A stretch of DNA of 64,000 nt from Serratia ficaria (GCF_900187015.1 NZ_LT906479.1:3720001-3784000), one strand, 5' to 3'. Positions 1 through 9,244 are shown, numbered from the stretch's first letter. Notes: generated from the letters alone by a model not told the origin. Numbers and translations: made by a program.

Positions 1-845
1 GTGATCGCCAGCAGCACCGTCCAGGCCTTGAAGGTGCCGCGTTTTTCAGTGACCGCCAGCGAGTGGATCAACGCCGTGCCGGCCAGCCAGGGCATAAAGG
101 AGGCGTTTTCCACCGGATCCCAGAACCACCAGCCGCCCCAGCCCAGTTCGTAATAAGCCCAGGCCGACCCCAGCACGATGCCCAGGGTGAGGAACACCCA
201 GGCCGCGGTGGTCCAGGGACGCGACCAGCGCGCCCAGGCGGTGTCGAGCCGGCCGGCCATCAGCGAGGCGATGGCGAAGGCGAAGGCCACCGAGAAACCG
301 ACGTACCCCATATACAGCAGCGGCGGGTGGAAAATCAGGCCGATGTCCTGCAGCAGCGGGTTGAGATCGCTGCCGTCGATCGGGAAGTTCGGCAGGGTAC
401 GGGTGAAGGGGTTGGAAGTCATGATGATAAACAGCAGGAAACCCGCGGTGATCATGCCCATCACCGAGAGCACGCGCGCCACCGCATCCTGCGGCATGCT
501 GCGGCTGCACAGCGCCACCGCCAGCGACCAGCAGCTCAGCAACAGCACCCACAGCAGCAGCGAGCCTTCATGCGCTCCCCAGGTGGCGGCGATGCGGTAA
601 TAGACCGGCAGCCGGGTATTGGAGTTGGCGGCCACGTAGGCCAGGGTAAAATCATTGACCACGAAGGCGTGCACCAGGCAGATGAACGCCAGCGCGATGG
701 CGGCGAACATGCCGTAGGTCAGCGGCCGGGCCACCGCCATCATGCGCCGATCCTGACGCGCCGCGCCCCACTGCGGATAAATGCTCAGCAGCAGCGCGAT
801 CGCCAGCGCCAGGCACAGCAGAAAACTGCCCATTTCCGGCATCAT
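1..845 (-). CDS. ccmF: CcmF, cytochrome c haem lyase subunit (N-terminal part, cut by window edge)
   Basis: Integral membrane subunit of the CcmFH complex, which transfers haem from holo-CcmE to apocytochrome c in the periplasm. About 281 codons are present, and the gene continues past position 1. The frame starts [20 protein letters not shown], like E. coli CcmF. Bases 100-165 encode the tryptophan-rich haem-handling motif [13 protein letters not shown]. The start ATG at 845 overlaps the ccmE stop in an ATGA, which indicates translational coupling. The reading frame is open throughout the visible part. Confidence 0.93.
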   Translation of the reverse strand, partial: MMPEMGSFLLCLALAIALLLSIYPQWGAARQDRRMMAVARPLTYGMFAAIALAFICLVHAFVVNDFTLAYVAANSNTRLPVYYRIAATWGAHEGSLLLWVLLLSCWSLAVALCSRSMPQDAVARVLSVMGMITAGFLLFIIMTSNPFTRTLPNFPIDGSDLNPLLQDIGLIFHPPLLYMGYVGFSVAFAFAIASLMAGRLDTAWARWSRPWTTAAWVFLTLGIVLGSAWAYYELGWGGWWFWDPVENASFMPWLAGTALIHSLAVTEKRGTFKAWTVLLAI

Positions 846-1336
846 GATTTGCTGCCCCCGTCCTGCGGCGCGGCATAAGCCTCCGCCGGTCCCTTATGAT
901 TTTCTTTCATCGCATCGGCCACTTCCGGCGGGGTGTATTTTTCATCGTGCTTGGCCAGCACTTCGCGCGCATTGACCACGTTGCCTTCGCCCAACACCCC
1001 CTGCGCCACCACGCCCTGCCCTTCACGGAACAGGTCCGGCAGAATGCCGGTGTAGGTAACGCCGATGGCGCCGCGCGCATCATAGATCTTGAAGCTGACC
1101 TGCAGCGTGTTCGGATCACGCTTCACCGAACCGGGCATCACCATGCCGCCGATGCGCAGGCGTTGGCCCACCTCGGGCTTTTCGCGATCTTCGCCCTTGC
1201 CCTGCAGGATTTCGCCCGGGGTATAAAACAGATCGATGTTGGAGCGCAGCGCATACAGCATCAGCGTGGCGGTCAACGCGACGCCAATCAGCACAACAAT
1301 CGCCAGATACAGGCGGCTTTTACGACGTGGATTCAC
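842..1336 (-). CDS. ccmE: CcmE, periplasmic haem chaperone
   Basis: Binds haem covalently and carries it from CcmC to CcmF. The 164-aa protein has one N-terminal membrane anchor (residues about 8-30) and a periplasmic OB-fold domain. The haem-attachment motif [12 protein letters not shown] places the covalent histidine at H130 and the axial tyrosine at Y134, the same numbering as E. coli CcmE. It overlaps ccmD upstream and ccmF downstream by 4 nt each, so the genes are translated as one operon. Confidence 0.96.
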   Translation of the reverse strand: MNPRRKSRLYLAIVVLIGVALTATLMLYALRSNIDLFYTPGEILQGKGEDREKPEVGQRLRIGGMVMPGSVKRDPNTLQVSFKIYDARGAIGVTYTGILPDLFREGQGVVAQGVLGEGNVVNAREVLAKHDEKYTPPEVADAMKENHKGPAEAYAAPQDGGSKS

Positions 1337-1569
1337 AATGCTTTCTCCCGCGATGCGGCGGATTTTTGTTTTGACTGCTGCGCATGGCGGATGCGCCGTT
1401 CGCGCGCCTGACGGCGGCCGATCTCATTCAACAGCTGCCTGCGCTGCCACAGGGTGTGCGCCACCAGCCCCAGCAGCGAGATCAGCGTAACGGCCACCGC
1501 CAGCCAAACGTAGAAGGCGTAGCCGCCCATGGCGAAAAACGCCTGCCAGGAGGTAAAGGCGGCATTCAT
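1333..1569 (-). CDS. ccmD: CcmD, small membrane adaptor of the haem exporter
   Basis: Small 78-aa membrane protein that connects CcmE to the CcmABC complex and helps release holo-CcmE. It has a single transmembrane helix (about residues 18-40) preceded by the family-typical GGYAFYVW segment and followed by a long basic, polar tail. It sits between ccmC and ccmE with 4-nt overlaps on both sides. The assignment rests on position and on this motif. Confidence 0.93.
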   Translation of the reverse strand: MNAAFTSWQAFFAMGGYAFYVWLAVAVTLISLLGLVAHTLWQRRQLLNEIGRRQARERRIRHAQQSKQKSAASREKAL

Positions 1570-2312
1570 GATTGGCGCTCCTTATCGACCAGGCCGGCGA
1601 CCCACGGGCGCTGACGCTCCTGGATCAGGATCAAATTGCGCAGGCGCATCAGGGTGAGCGTGACGAAGAACAGCAGATAGCCGAGGATGGCCCAACGCAG
1701 CGGGGTGCGCATGCTGGGGGCAATGCTCTGTTGCATGTTGGTCGACCCCTGATGGAGGGTATTCCACCATTCGACCGAGAAATGAATGATCGGAATGTTC
1801 ACCACCCCCACCAGCACCAGAATGCCGGCGGCGCGCCCCGCCAGGCGGCGGTCCTCAAAGGCGTTGTACAGCGCGATGATGCCCATATACAGGAACAGCA
1901 GCACCAGTTCGGAGGTCAGGCGCGCGTCCCACACCCACCAGGTGCCCCACATCGGCTTGCCCCAGGCCGAGCCGGTGACCAGCGCGATAAAGGTGAACAC
2001 GGCGCCGATCGGCGCCATCGCCGCCACCACCGTATCGGACATTTTCATCTGCCACACCAGGCCGATAAACGCCGCCACCGCCATCGAGGCGTAGATGCCC
2101 ATCGACCACATGGCCGCCGGCACGTGAATATAGATGATGCGGAAGCTGTCGCCCTGCTGGTAATCCTTCGGCGCAAAGCCAAAGCCCCACGCCCAGCCGA
2201 GCAGCAGGCAGGCGGCGCCCGCCAGGCCCAGCCAGGGGATAAAGCGGCCGCAGACGTGATACAGCCGTTCAGGCCGAGCCAGTTGATGTAACCATTTCCA
2301 CATTGTTGTCAT
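1566..2312 (-). CDS. ccmC: CcmC, haem-handling membrane protein
   Basis: Interacts with CcmE and haem at the periplasmic face of the CcmABCD complex. The 248-aa protein has six predicted membrane helices and the tryptophan-rich motif WGTWWVWDARLTSE between them. Two starts are possible, ATG 2312 and ATG 2303. E. coli CcmC begins at the residue equivalent to the second (MWK), and the GTGAG before the first is too close, so the start is uncertain by three codons. About 95 nt separate it from ccmB. Confidence 0.95.
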   Translation of the reverse strand: MTTMWKWLHQLARPERLYHVCGRFIPWLGLAGAACLLLGWAWGFGFAPKDYQQGDSFRIIYIHVPAAMWSMGIYASMAVAAFIGLVWQMKMSDTVVAAMAPIGAVFTFIALVTGSAWGKPMWGTWWVWDARLTSELVLLFLYMGIIALYNAFEDRRLAGRAAGILVLVGVVNIPIIHFSVEWWNTLHQGSTNMQQSIAPSMRTPLRWAILGYLLFFVTLTLMRLRNLILIQERQRPWVAGLVDKERQS

Positions 2313-2407
2313 TGCTCACGGTAAATTTTATTCGTCAGCCGCCCCCCTGTTGCCGGAGCGACGAAATTGCCGGCGTTATAACCCCGCAGGTCAATTCAAT
2401 CAGTTAG

Positions 2408-3067
2408 CTAGTGCACGCTCACCCTCAGCGCCGCCGCGGTGGCGAAAGGCGCCAGCGTCACGCTGCCGGCCAACATCGCCCCCAAAATCGCCAGGTAGCC
2501 GTCGATCGGCATGCCCATGGATGCGGCGTCGATGGCGCCGGTGGCGAAAATCAGCACCGGAATATACAGCGGCAGCACCAGCAGGCTGAGCAGCACCCCG
2601 CCCTTGCGCAGCCCGACGGTCAGCGCCACGCCGATGGCGCCGATCAGGCTCAGCGTCGGCGTGCCCAGCAACAGCGTGCCGGCCACCGCCAGCCAGGTAT
2701 GCATATCCAGCGACAGCAGCAGCGCCACCAGCGGCGACAGGATCAGCAGCGGCAGCCCCGTCACTACCCAGTGAGCACACACTTTGCCCAATACCGTCAT
2801 CGGCAGCGGCGTCGGCAGCAATAACAGCTGCTCCAGCGAGCCGTCGAGATAGTCATCGCGGAACAGCCGCTCCAGCGACAGCAGCGAAGCCAACAGCGCC
2901 GCCACCCAAATAATTCCCGGCGCAATGCGCGCCAGCAGCTGCGGCTCGGGGCCGACGCCCAGCGGGAACAGCGTGATCACAATCAGGAAAAACCACAGCG
3001 GGTTTACAATCTCCGCCCCTTTGCGAAAGGCCATCTTCAGCTCGCGGCGCAGTATGGTCAAAAACAT
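2408..3067 (-). CDS. ccmB: CcmB, haem exporter membrane subunit
   Basis: Membrane partner of the CcmA ATPase in the CcmABCD complex that releases holo-CcmE. The 219-aa protein has about six hydrophobic helices and the N-terminal segment LRRELKMAFRKGAEIVNPLWFF is split here only for length: residues 6-27 match the family start. Its ATG at 3067 overlaps the ccmA TAA stop by one base (TAATG). A gap of 95 nt follows before ccmC, with no terminator visible. Confidence 0.95.
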   Translation of the reverse strand: MFLTILRRELKMAFRKGAEIVNPLWFFLIVITLFPLGVGPEPQLLARIAPGIIWVAALLASLLSLERLFRDDYLDGSLEQLLLLPTPLPMTVLGKVCAHWVVTGLPLLILSPLVALLLSLDMHTWLAVAGTLLLGTPTLSLIGAIGVALTVGLRKGGVLLSLLVLPLYIPVLIFATGAIDAASMGMPIDGYLAILGAMLAGSVTLAPFATAAALRVSVH

Positions 3068-3711
3068 TAAGCGTTCTCCGCGTGCTGGTCCGCCAGGCGG
3101 ATTTTACCCACCGTTTGGCTCACGCCGGTCAAATCCTGATGCGTGGTCAACAATACCATGCCGCCCTGGCGCGCATGTTGCTCAAAAAGGCTAATTAATT
3201 CAGCCACGCCCTGTTTATCGATCGCCGTCAGCGGTTCATCCAGGATCCACAGCGGGCTGTCGCTGAGCCACAGCCTCGCCAGCGCCACGCGCCGCTGCTG
3301 CCCGGCCGACAGCTGCGCCACCGGCAAATCCTCATAGCCCACCAGCCCCACCTGCTCCAGCGCCCGCCAGATGGCTCGGCTCTCGGGCGCGCTGCGTACC
3401 GCCTGATAAAACTGCAGATTTTCGAAGGGAGTCAACAGGGTTTTGATCCCCGGCTGATGGCCGAGGAACAACAGTTCCTGGTGATAGGCTGCGCGGTCGC
3501 GCAGCGTATTGCGCCCGCGCCACAGCACCTCGCCGGCATCCGGCCGCGCCAGGCCGGCCAAAATGCGCAACAGGCTGGTCTTGCCCGCGCCGTTCGGGCC
3601 TTCCACCTGAATGATCTCGCCCGGATGCACCGAAAAGCTTAGCTCGCTAAACAGGGTGCGCTCATCGCGCACGCAACTCAGACCTCTGGCTTCCAGCATC
3701 AGGGAACTCAT
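3067..3711 (-). CDS. ccmA: CcmA, ATP-binding subunit of the haem exporter
   Basis: Cytoplasmic ABC ATPase of the CcmABCD complex. The 214-aa protein has Walker [10 protein letters not shown] (residues 38-46), the ABC signature LSAGQQ (134-139) and Walker B LWILDEP (154-160). It is the first gene of the minus-strand ccm operon, so the promoter should lie in 3712-3937, a region shared with the divergent yfdC gene. I could not pick a convincing promoter there. Confidence 0.96.
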   Translation of the reverse strand: MSSLMLEARGLSCVRDERTLFSELSFSVHPGEIIQVEGPNGAGKTSLLRILAGLARPDAGEVLWRGRNTLRDRAAYHQELLFLGHQPGIKTLLTPFENLQFYQAVRSAPESRAIWRALEQVGLVGYEDLPVAQLSAGQQRRVALARLWLSDSPLWILDEPLTAIDKQGVAELISLFEQHARQGGMVLLTTHQDLTGVSQTVGKIRLADQHAENA

Positions 3712-3937
3712 ATTTTTCTTTGGGATAGCGAATCATAGCATAAGCCTCGCGCCGCACGCAGCCCGCCGCCCGTGCTCCGGAGGGGCAATATGGCGCGCAG
3801 GATCAAGAATGCGCGGAAAAAACCGCCGAAGTTTAACTCTTGTTACTTTTTTCTGCATTTCGCCGCATTTTCGCCACCCGTCGCCTGGGCATCTACGCTT
3901 AATGCATGGCCGCCCCCTTTGATGAAGGAAAGACATC

Positions 3938-4867
3938 ATGAGCGACGCAGAAACACGCCCGAATGATTCAGGCGAAGAGAAGATGCAGGTTGAAAGCAAA
4001 GAGCAGGAACAAGGCAAAAGCGAGATTGAAGTCAAGGAGGAGAACCTGCCCTCGCGCGCGGCGGCGGTGCACGAGCTGATCCGCATGGAGGGCGAAAAAG
4101 AGCTGGAGCGCGACTGGCAGGCGCTGCTGTGGTCGGCGGTGGCCGCCGGGCTGTCGATGGGCGCTTCGCTGATGGCCAAAGGCATTTTTCACGCCCGGCT
4201 GCCGGACGACCCCAGCCGCTTTTTTATCGAGAACATCGGCTACACCTTCGGCTTTATCATCGTGATCATGGCGCGCCAGCAGCTGTTTACCGAAAACACC
4301 GTTACCGCGGTGCTGCCGATCATGCACAAACCGACGCCGCGCAACGTCCTGATCCTGTTCCGCCTGTGGGGCGTGGTGCTGAGCGGCAACCTGATCGGCA
4401 CCGGGCTGGCTTCGCTGGCCTTTATCCATATGCCGATTTTCGACGACGATACCCGCAGCGCCTTCGTCAGCCTGGGGCAGGAGGTGATGCGGAACTCGCC
4501 GTCAGAGATGTTCGCCAACGGCATTCTGGCCGGCTGGATCATTGCCACCATGGTGTGGATGTTCCCTTCCGCCGGCGCGGCTAAAATCTGGGTGATCGTG
4601 CTGATGACCTATCTGGTGGCGATCTGCGATCTGACGCATATCGTGGTCGGATCGGTCGAGATCCTTTATCTGGTGTTCAACGGCGTGATCCCGTGGCGGG
4701 ACTTTTTCTACCCGTTCGCCATCCCGACGCTGGCGGGCAACATCATTGGCGGCACCTTCATCTTTGCGCTGATCAGCCATGCGCAGATCCGCAACGATTT
4801 GAGCGCCAAAAATAAGCAGGCTCGGCTGCGGAAGGAAAAACCGCTCGGCGAGCAGAAAAAGCCCTGA
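3938..4867 (+). CDS. yfdC: YfdC-like formate/nitrite transporter (FNT) family membrane protein
   Basis: Inner-membrane channel-type protein of 309 aa; the E. coli YfdC substrate is not established. An acidic, charged cytoplasmic N-terminus (about residues 1-65) precedes six hydrophobic segments (about 68-285) and a basic tail. A good ribosome site, GGAAAG, lies just before ATG 3938. As in E. coli, it sits immediately upstream of tRNA-Arg argW, which supports the assignment. A second, unrelated FNT gene is found at 44218-45003. Confidence 0.88.
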   Translation: MSDAETRPNDSGEEKMQVESKEQEQGKSEIEVKEENLPSRAAAVHELIRMEGEKELERDWQALLWSAVAAGLSMGASLMAKGIFHARLPDDPSRFFIENIGYTFGFIIVIMARQQLFTENTVTAVLPIMHKPTPRNVLILFRLWGVVLSGNLIGTGLASLAFIHMPIFDDDTRSAFVSLGQEVMRNSPSEMFANGILAGWIIATMVWMFPSAGAAKIWVIVLMTYLVAICDLTHIVVGSVEILYLVFNGVIPWRDFFYPFAIPTLAGNIIGGTFIFALISHAQIRNDLSAKNKQARLRKEKPLGEQKKP

Positions 4868-4934
4868 CGGCCGCCGCCGCGGACGAATTTCGCCGCAGAT
4901 TGGCGAGGGAATGAGCAAACGAACCGCTAAGCGC

Positions 4935-4962
4935 TTATTCTGCGGGTAAAAAAAGGTATACT
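4935..4962 (+). promoter_or_regulatory. Likely argW promoter
   Basis: TATACT at 4957-4962 fits a -10 box about 30 nt upstream of the tRNA. The best -35 candidate, TTATTC at 4935-4940 (16-bp spacer), is weak. Only the -10 is convincing. Confidence 0.4.
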
Positions 4963-4993
4963 GCTCCGGCAGCTTCGGTTGCCGGCCCGTAGG

Positions 4994-5068
4994 GTCCCCG
5001 TAGTTAAACGGATATAACAAGCCCCTCCTAAGGGCTAGTTACTGGTTCGATTCCAGTCGGGGACACCA
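4994..5068 (+). tRNA. argW: tRNA-Arg (anticodon CCT)
   Basis: The 75-nt cloverleaf has acceptor stem GTCCCCG/CGGGGAC, anticodon stem AGCCC/GGGCT with loop CTCCTAA (anticodon CCT), T arm CTGGTTCGATTCCAG and an encoded CCA. It reads AGG codons. Together with upstream yfdC this is the argW locus, which in E. coli hosts prophage and island insertions. Here the DNA directly downstream becomes AT-rich. Confidence 0.97.
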
Positions 5069-5165
5069 TTTTGCCGTCTATTCATAGCTATCAAAACCCA
5101 CTCCCCACCCGAGACGTTATGAGTTAGCCCGTTCACTTCCGCCTGGTTAACGTCATTGCTCATAC

Positions 5166-5924
5166 CTATGGCCACACGACACCATGGGCTATCATCATTT
5201 TCTTTATCTCTAAGCACTCTTTATTATATTCACTACCCTTTTTGCTATCATGTATCTCTCGGTTTACTATTTCAGCCAGCGAGTTTCCTTTGGCATCTTT
5301 AGGGTTTGGATTCGCTCCTTTTTCTATCAGGAATTTGACTTGCGGAAATGAAGAATAGATAAACGCTTCCATTAAAACAGTTTGTCCCAATGAGTCTTTT
5401 AACTCTAAATTCACTCCGTTATCGACCAAGACTTTTAATGTTTCTGAGTTATTAGCCTTTGATGTTTGAAAAATAATAGGCTCACCCCATACTTTATCTT
5501 CAGCATCAGGTGATAATCCGCCCTCAAGCAATGCTTTTAACCAAACCCCACTGTCTAATTTTGCCATCCATTCTGCTGGGCTTGCGCCTCCATTCGGACG
5601 CGCCTGGAGAGGATCTGCCCCTGCCTTCACTAGTTCAGTCGCGATCTGAAGCCGCTCTGGCGTCGCATCGCCATCGGTTGATGTTGCCAAGGAAAAAAAC
5701 AGCAATGTCATGTCATGTTGACCCGGACTGTTCAGGTCTGCTGCTTTTGCAAGACGTTTAACGTCATCAATATTCCCTTTGCTAATCGCTTGCGCCAAGG
5801 TCAGTTGTTGACCTTTAAAATACCCCTCCGGTGGTAGGCCCATTTTTTTCTCCTTGCATCCCATTATTAGCACTAAACCAGCAGTTATGATTAGTCCGGC
5901 TATCAGTTTCGTTATTGCTTTCAT
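5166..5924 (-). CDS. Ankyrin-repeat lipoprotein, candidate immunity partner of the upstream lipase
   Basis: A 252-aa protein when started at ATG 5924. A 14-codon longer form from 5966 is possible, but it would overlap the upstream gene and 5924 has AGGA 12 nt before it. A lipoprotein signal peptide ends in the lipobox IMGC (Cys23). The rest is built of about five degenerate ankyrin repeats (residues about 36-235), with motifs such as VKAGADP, VDNGVNLELKD and IEKGANPNPKD. It starts 7 nt after the lipase-gene stop, so the two are co-transcribed. Secreted lipase toxins are often paired with periplasmic lipoprotein immunity proteins, so immunity is inferred, not shown. AT-rich codons suggest transfer. 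Confidence 0.75.
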   Translation of the reverse strand: MKAITKLIAGLIITAGLVLIMGCKEKKMGLPPEGYFKGQQLTLAQAISKGNIDDVKRLAKAADLNSPGQHDMTLLFFSLATSTDGDATPERLQIATELVKAGADPLQARPNGGASPAEWMAKLDSGVWLKALLEGGLSPDAEDKVWGEPIIFQTSKANNSETLKVLVDNGVNLELKDSLGQTVLMEAFIYSSFPQVKFLIEKGANPNPKDAKGNSLAEIVNREIHDSKKGSEYNKECLEIKKMMIAHGVVWP

Positions 5925-5931
5925 CGTTTTT

Positions 5932-7419
5932 TTATATCCTATGGCTGATAGTTGCGATATCATCATCTTTTTCTTGTTCGATACAGTCTATCGCTTGCTG
6001 TATACTGTGTCTGTCGTTCATGCTGCCTACTCCGCCTTCGAGAGTATGTTTTATTCCAGCAGCATCTGGCAAACCTGACGATATTTTCTCTTTTACAGCA
6101 AGTAATGCAAGATTGCCGTTCACATCAATAAAATCTTGCTTGAGATTGATTTCTTGTAGCTTCGTTAAAACCTCGCCATCGACCCGATAAGCACTGATAA
6201 TATCCTCACTACCGACGAGGGAGCCGCCATATTTTTCCACTGTACCGGAATTCAAACCGGCTGCATTAAATGTCCATCCCGGTTTTCCACTCGCAATCGA
6301 TGCCGCGGAGGCTAGGCCTCCTCCTAGAGAATGGCCTGATATATCCACTTTCTCTGAGCCTTTTCTTAGCTCTTTGCCTAAAGCCACAGATTTTTTATAG
6401 TAATCAGAATCGGCGCCTCTTCCTTGATTAAAGTTATTAGCCCAGTCCTCTAAGTTGTTTATCTTCGGAAGCTTATTATCAATAATTATTTTCTTTGCCG
6501 CATTCAGCTTACCATTAGGCAGTTCTGGCATCCTTGAACCTCTAAAAACAATAGTCGGGTTCATATCATTACCAAATACTGTTTTATTAGGGACGTAAAC
6601 CCTCGCTAAAAAATCAGGGTGGGTTTCACCGTCGTATAACATGTCAGGTTTTATACCTAAGGAGTTCAGATAATCCTTATCATTACTCATATCCATCCAC
6701 CCTTCCGGTACACCAGGTGTCGCAGACAATGGATTCGTGGTGCGGTAGATATTCTGAGCCAGTTTAGCCTTTTCTACGGCCACATTGTTTTGAGCCAAGC
6801 GCTGTGCGGCTATCCGGGCATCCGGGTATCGGCTGCGTTCGCCTCGACCGATCAGATATTTTCTCGCCTGCCAGCGTTGTTGCTTGGTCATGGGGCGGAG
6901 GGCTTCTCTTACTACCGCTGCTGCCGATGCAACCGTTGTCGCGATCGCTTGAGGGAGAGAAGGTTTGCCGGTCGTGTTCTGCCTTGGCGGCATCGCCGTG
7001 GGCCTGGCCCTGACGGCATACTTCCTGACCATATCCTCATAACGCTCGATGATACGCTTTACGGGGTATTGCGCTGGCAGGTGGTTACCAGAATAAAGCT
7101 GTAACAACCCATCACCGTTAATAAAGAATAGATATTTGGCAGGGCTCCAGCTTCCCCAGCCGCGTTCAATGGCAAGGAGACTACCCCGGTTGATCTCATC
7201 GAAGACCCCTCGCTTCATATTCGTGTTTTCCTGATAGCTAGAGACACCAATCCCAGTTTGCACATTGCGAGTGATGTTATGTCTTTCCGATATGGATAAC
7301 AAAGATGAGCCACCAAACAGATAGTGCCGCTCCAGCTCATAACGAGCATCCGTAGGCTTGAGTATCCGAGCAAATAGCTCAGGCTCCAGATCTTCAGATG
7401 TAAAATAAATCAACCGCAT
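5932..7419 (-). CDS. Putative secreted lipase/phospholipase effector (GHSLGG alpha/beta hydrolase)
   Basis: Starting at ATG 7419, which has a strong GGGAGG site 7 nt upstream (an ATG at 7461 has none), the protein has 495 aa and no signal peptide. Residues about 1-135 form an N-terminal domain I do not recognise. A proline-rich linker (about 138-156) and a basic helical region follow. The C-terminal half carries a class-3-lipase core: VFRGS (291-295), the nucleophile elbow GHSLGG with Ser364, then TFNAAGL. D414 (YRVDGE) and H471 (DRHSI) are likely triad partners. The organisation and downstream lipoprotein suggest a type VI-type antibacterial phospholipase with immunity, but no vgrG, PAAR or T6SS structural gene is nearby. 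The DNA is more AT-rich than its neighbours. Confidence 0.78.
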   Translation of the reverse strand: MRLIYFTSEDLEPELFARILKPTDARYELERHYLFGGSSLLSISERHNITRNVQTGIGVSSYQENTNMKRGVFDEINRGSLLAIERGWGSWSPAKYLFFINGDGLLQLYSGNHLPAQYPVKRIIERYEDMVRKYAVRARPTAMPPRQNTTGKPSLPQAIATTVASAAAVVREALRPMTKQQRWQARKYLIGRGERSRYPDARIAAQRLAQNNVAVEKAKLAQNIYRTTNPLSATPGVPEGWMDMSNDKDYLNSLGIKPDMLYDGETHPDFLARVYVPNKTVFGNDMNPTIVFRGSRMPELPNGKLNAAKKIIIDNKLPKINNLEDWANNFNQGRGADSDYYKKSVALGKELRKGSEKVDISGHSLGGGLASAASIASGKPGWTFNAAGLNSGTVEKYGGSLVGSEDIISAYRVDGEVLTKLQEINLKQDFIDVNGNLALLAVKEKISSGLPDAAGIKHTLEGGVGSMNDRHSIQQAIDCIEQEKDDDIATISHRI

Positions 7420-7765
7420 TGCCTTGCCTCCCTTCACATTGACACCCGCATCCATGGGCATACTTCTTCTGCCATAGTTTCACATATCCGGAGCACAACG
7501 TCATCCCTGGATTGACTCAACAAGGATAATAAATACCCTGCATTTAAAACCCTCTTACTTATATGAATAACACGTCATTGATGGGGACATGAGAACATTC
7601 TTTCGCTGTAGGTGTTAATAGATTTTAAATTATATCTTCTCTTTGCGTTCCCTGACCCAGCCGTTGCCTGCCAGGATTTATTTTAAAAATATAAAACAAT
7701 ATTCGTTTATTTTTTCAGTGATGACTCAATTTAAGCCGTGAATCCCGCTCACTACGCCGAAAAGC
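7420..7765. other. AT-rich intergenic region upstream of the lipase gene
   Basis: About 345 bp of AT-rich DNA without a credible gene. It presumably carries the promoter of the lipase/lipoprotein pair. I found no integrase remnant, no vgrG or PAAR fragment and no convincing repeat of the argW 3' end; the best match is the heptamer GGGGACA near 7582. Confidence 0.6.
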
Positions 7766-7797
7766 AAAAAGCCCACCTGACATAGCCTGGGCTTTTT
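7766..7797. terminator. Bidirectional rho-independent terminator
   Basis: Stem AAAAAGCCCA/TGGGCTTTTT with a 12-nt loop gives a U tract on both strands. On the minus strand it ends the 9016-7810 gene pair. Confidence 0.8.
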
Positions 7798-7809
7798 CAT
7801 CGTTGCCGG

Positions 7810-8043
7810 CTAGGCGCCTATCGGCGGCGGTGCCTCGTCAATATCGCCGGGCCGTTGCTTGCGCAGCAGATACAGCAACAAGGACACGCGCCGCTCGGTG
7901 CGCTCCGGGGTATCCGGCGGCAGGTTGTAGCGCAACGTATAGCGTTCGTTCTTTTCGTTGCAGAAATCAATCACGAGCACGGGCGCAGAAGCCCCCACTA
8001 CCTTCCGATAATTCAACGAAATGCATGACAGATTTTTTCTCAT
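7810..8043 (-). CDS. Hypothetical 77-aa protein
   Basis: I do not recognise this protein. It is soluble in appearance, with a beta-like centre (APVLVIDFCNEKNERYTLRY) and an arginine-rich helix, and has no signal peptide. Its ATG follows the stop of the membrane-protein gene as TGAGATG, so it is translationally coupled to that gene. A terminator follows at 7766-7797. Confidence 0.7.
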   Translation of the reverse strand: MRKNLSCISLNYRKVVGASAPVLVIDFCNEKNERYTLRYNLPPDTPERTERRVSLLLYLLRKQRPGDIDEAPPPIGA

Positions 8044-8044
8044 C

Positions 8045-9016
8045 TCAGCTTACCGCAACGGCGCGGCGCGTTGACACGGCAACCCGGCCCACGGCGAAGC
8101 TCAGCGCGGCGCCCAACAGCAGCATCAGCAGCGAGCCCCAGGCGGCGCGGGAAAGTTGCTTAGCGGTCTCATCCGCCGCCTCGCGCGCTTTCTGTTCGGC
8201 CTGCGCCTTGAGCTTTTCAACCTTCTGCACCGCCTGCTGGTAGGCCTGGGCGTAGTTGTCGACGGTCCGGCTGGCTTCCGCGCGGCTCTTGCCGGTGCGC
8301 GCAGCAACGATGTTCGCCAGTGCGTCCTTATCCGCCGCGCTCAACGCCGGCTCGCCGGCCTGTTTAACGCGTTCGAACCACCGCTTGAGCTGCGCAGCCG
8401 CCTGGGCCGGGTCGGTGGCGGCATTGGCCGCCGATTGCCGGCCGTCGGCGGTGGCCCGATCGGCTTTTTGATCCAGTTTGGACGGATCCAGCTCCGCCTT
8501 GCCGGATTGCTGAAGCGCGCTCTCCAACTGATTTTCCAGGTTGCCCCAGTCCAGGCTGATGCCTTGTTTATCCAGCTGCCGCCTGACGCCGTCGCCTACC
8601 GTCGGCGCCGCTGCCGCCAGGCCGTCTCCCGCCATGGATAACCCTTTGCCGACGGCGCTGCCCGCCAACCCGACCACGCTGCCCGCCAACGAAATCACCA
8701 GCCAAGTGGCCAGCAATGTGGTGACCGCCCAGCTCAGCAGGCCGTGCAACCCGCCGCGGCTCGGCGCGGTTCCGCCGGCGACGAACGCGCCTGCGGCCAG
8801 AGACAGCAGCGTCGAAAATATCAGCCAAACCCCGGCTCCGGTGCCGAAACCGCTCAGGGGGTTGCCCTTCTGCAGCGGATCCACGGCCGCGGCGCCGATA
8901 GCCGTGCCCAGCAGGCTAAATATCAGATAGGTCGCCAGCGCCATGGCGCTCCCGGCCAATATCGAGCCCCATGAAACGTGAAACGCAAAGCGATTGGATT
9001 CATAGACAGTGGTCAT
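8045..9016 (-). CDS. Inner-membrane protein with central coiled coil, resembling PhnA-like membrane proteins
   Basis: The 323-aa protein has an N-terminal hydrophobic half (about three glycine/alanine-rich helices, residues 15-135), a polar alanine-, glutamine- and lysine-rich stretch likely to be coiled coil (about 150-290), and one C-terminal helix (about 292-315). The start GSILAGSAMALATYLIFSLL resembles proteins annotated as PhnA-like, of unknown function. It is divergent from a PAS-LuxR regulator across 228 bp, suggesting control by it. Function is unknown. Confidence 0.75.
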   Translation of the reverse strand: MTTVYESNRFAFHVSWGSILAGSAMALATYLIFSLLGTAIGAAAVDPLQKGNPLSGFGTGAGVWLIFSTLLSLAAGAFVAGGTAPSRGGLHGLLSWAVTTLLATWLVISLAGSVVGLAGSAVGKGLSMAGDGLAAAAPTVGDGVRRQLDKQGISLDWGNLENQLESALQQSGKAELDPSKLDQKADRATADGRQSAANAATDPAQAAAQLKRWFERVKQAGEPALSAADKDALANIVAARTGKSRAEASRTVDNYAQAYQQAVQKVEKLKAQAEQKAREAADETAKQLSRAAWGSLLMLLLGAALSFAVGRVAVSTRRAVAVS

Positions 9017-9146
9017 TGTTATTCCTTATATTTCCTTGGAAGAGGGTTGCAGATGCGGCAGGCCGCCACACTGACGAGATCAGTCTGCCGGGCGCGCCGC
9101 TGACCGTCCCGGCTCATTTGCGCCATAACGACTGGTGCATTCACAC

Positions 9147-9170
9147 CCTGCGAATGCATCAATTACGCAC
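9147..9170. promoter_or_regulatory. Candidate shared motif and inverted repeat upstream of the PAS-LuxR gene
   Basis: The 22 bases from CCTGC at 9147 match 16 of 22 positions with 10742-10763, upstream of the CsbD-like gene, and every mismatch is a transition. An inverted repeat TGCATTC (9136-9142)/GAATGCA (9152-9158) overlaps it. It may be a regulator site; this is inference. Confidence 0.35.
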
Positions 9171-9244
9171 TATGCTGCCTGGCGCGTCCTCTCACTTTCG
9201 CCTGCCGCAGCGCGGCGCGATCCCTTTCCTGCTTCGGAGAAAAC

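Noticed and set aside
5035..5217. 60-aa frame on the minus strand over the argW end
   Set aside because: Overlaps a tRNA gene and the lipoprotein gene; no coding character.
7575..7595. Possible attR copy of the argW 3' end
   Set aside because: Only GGGGACA matches; too short to be an attachment repeat.
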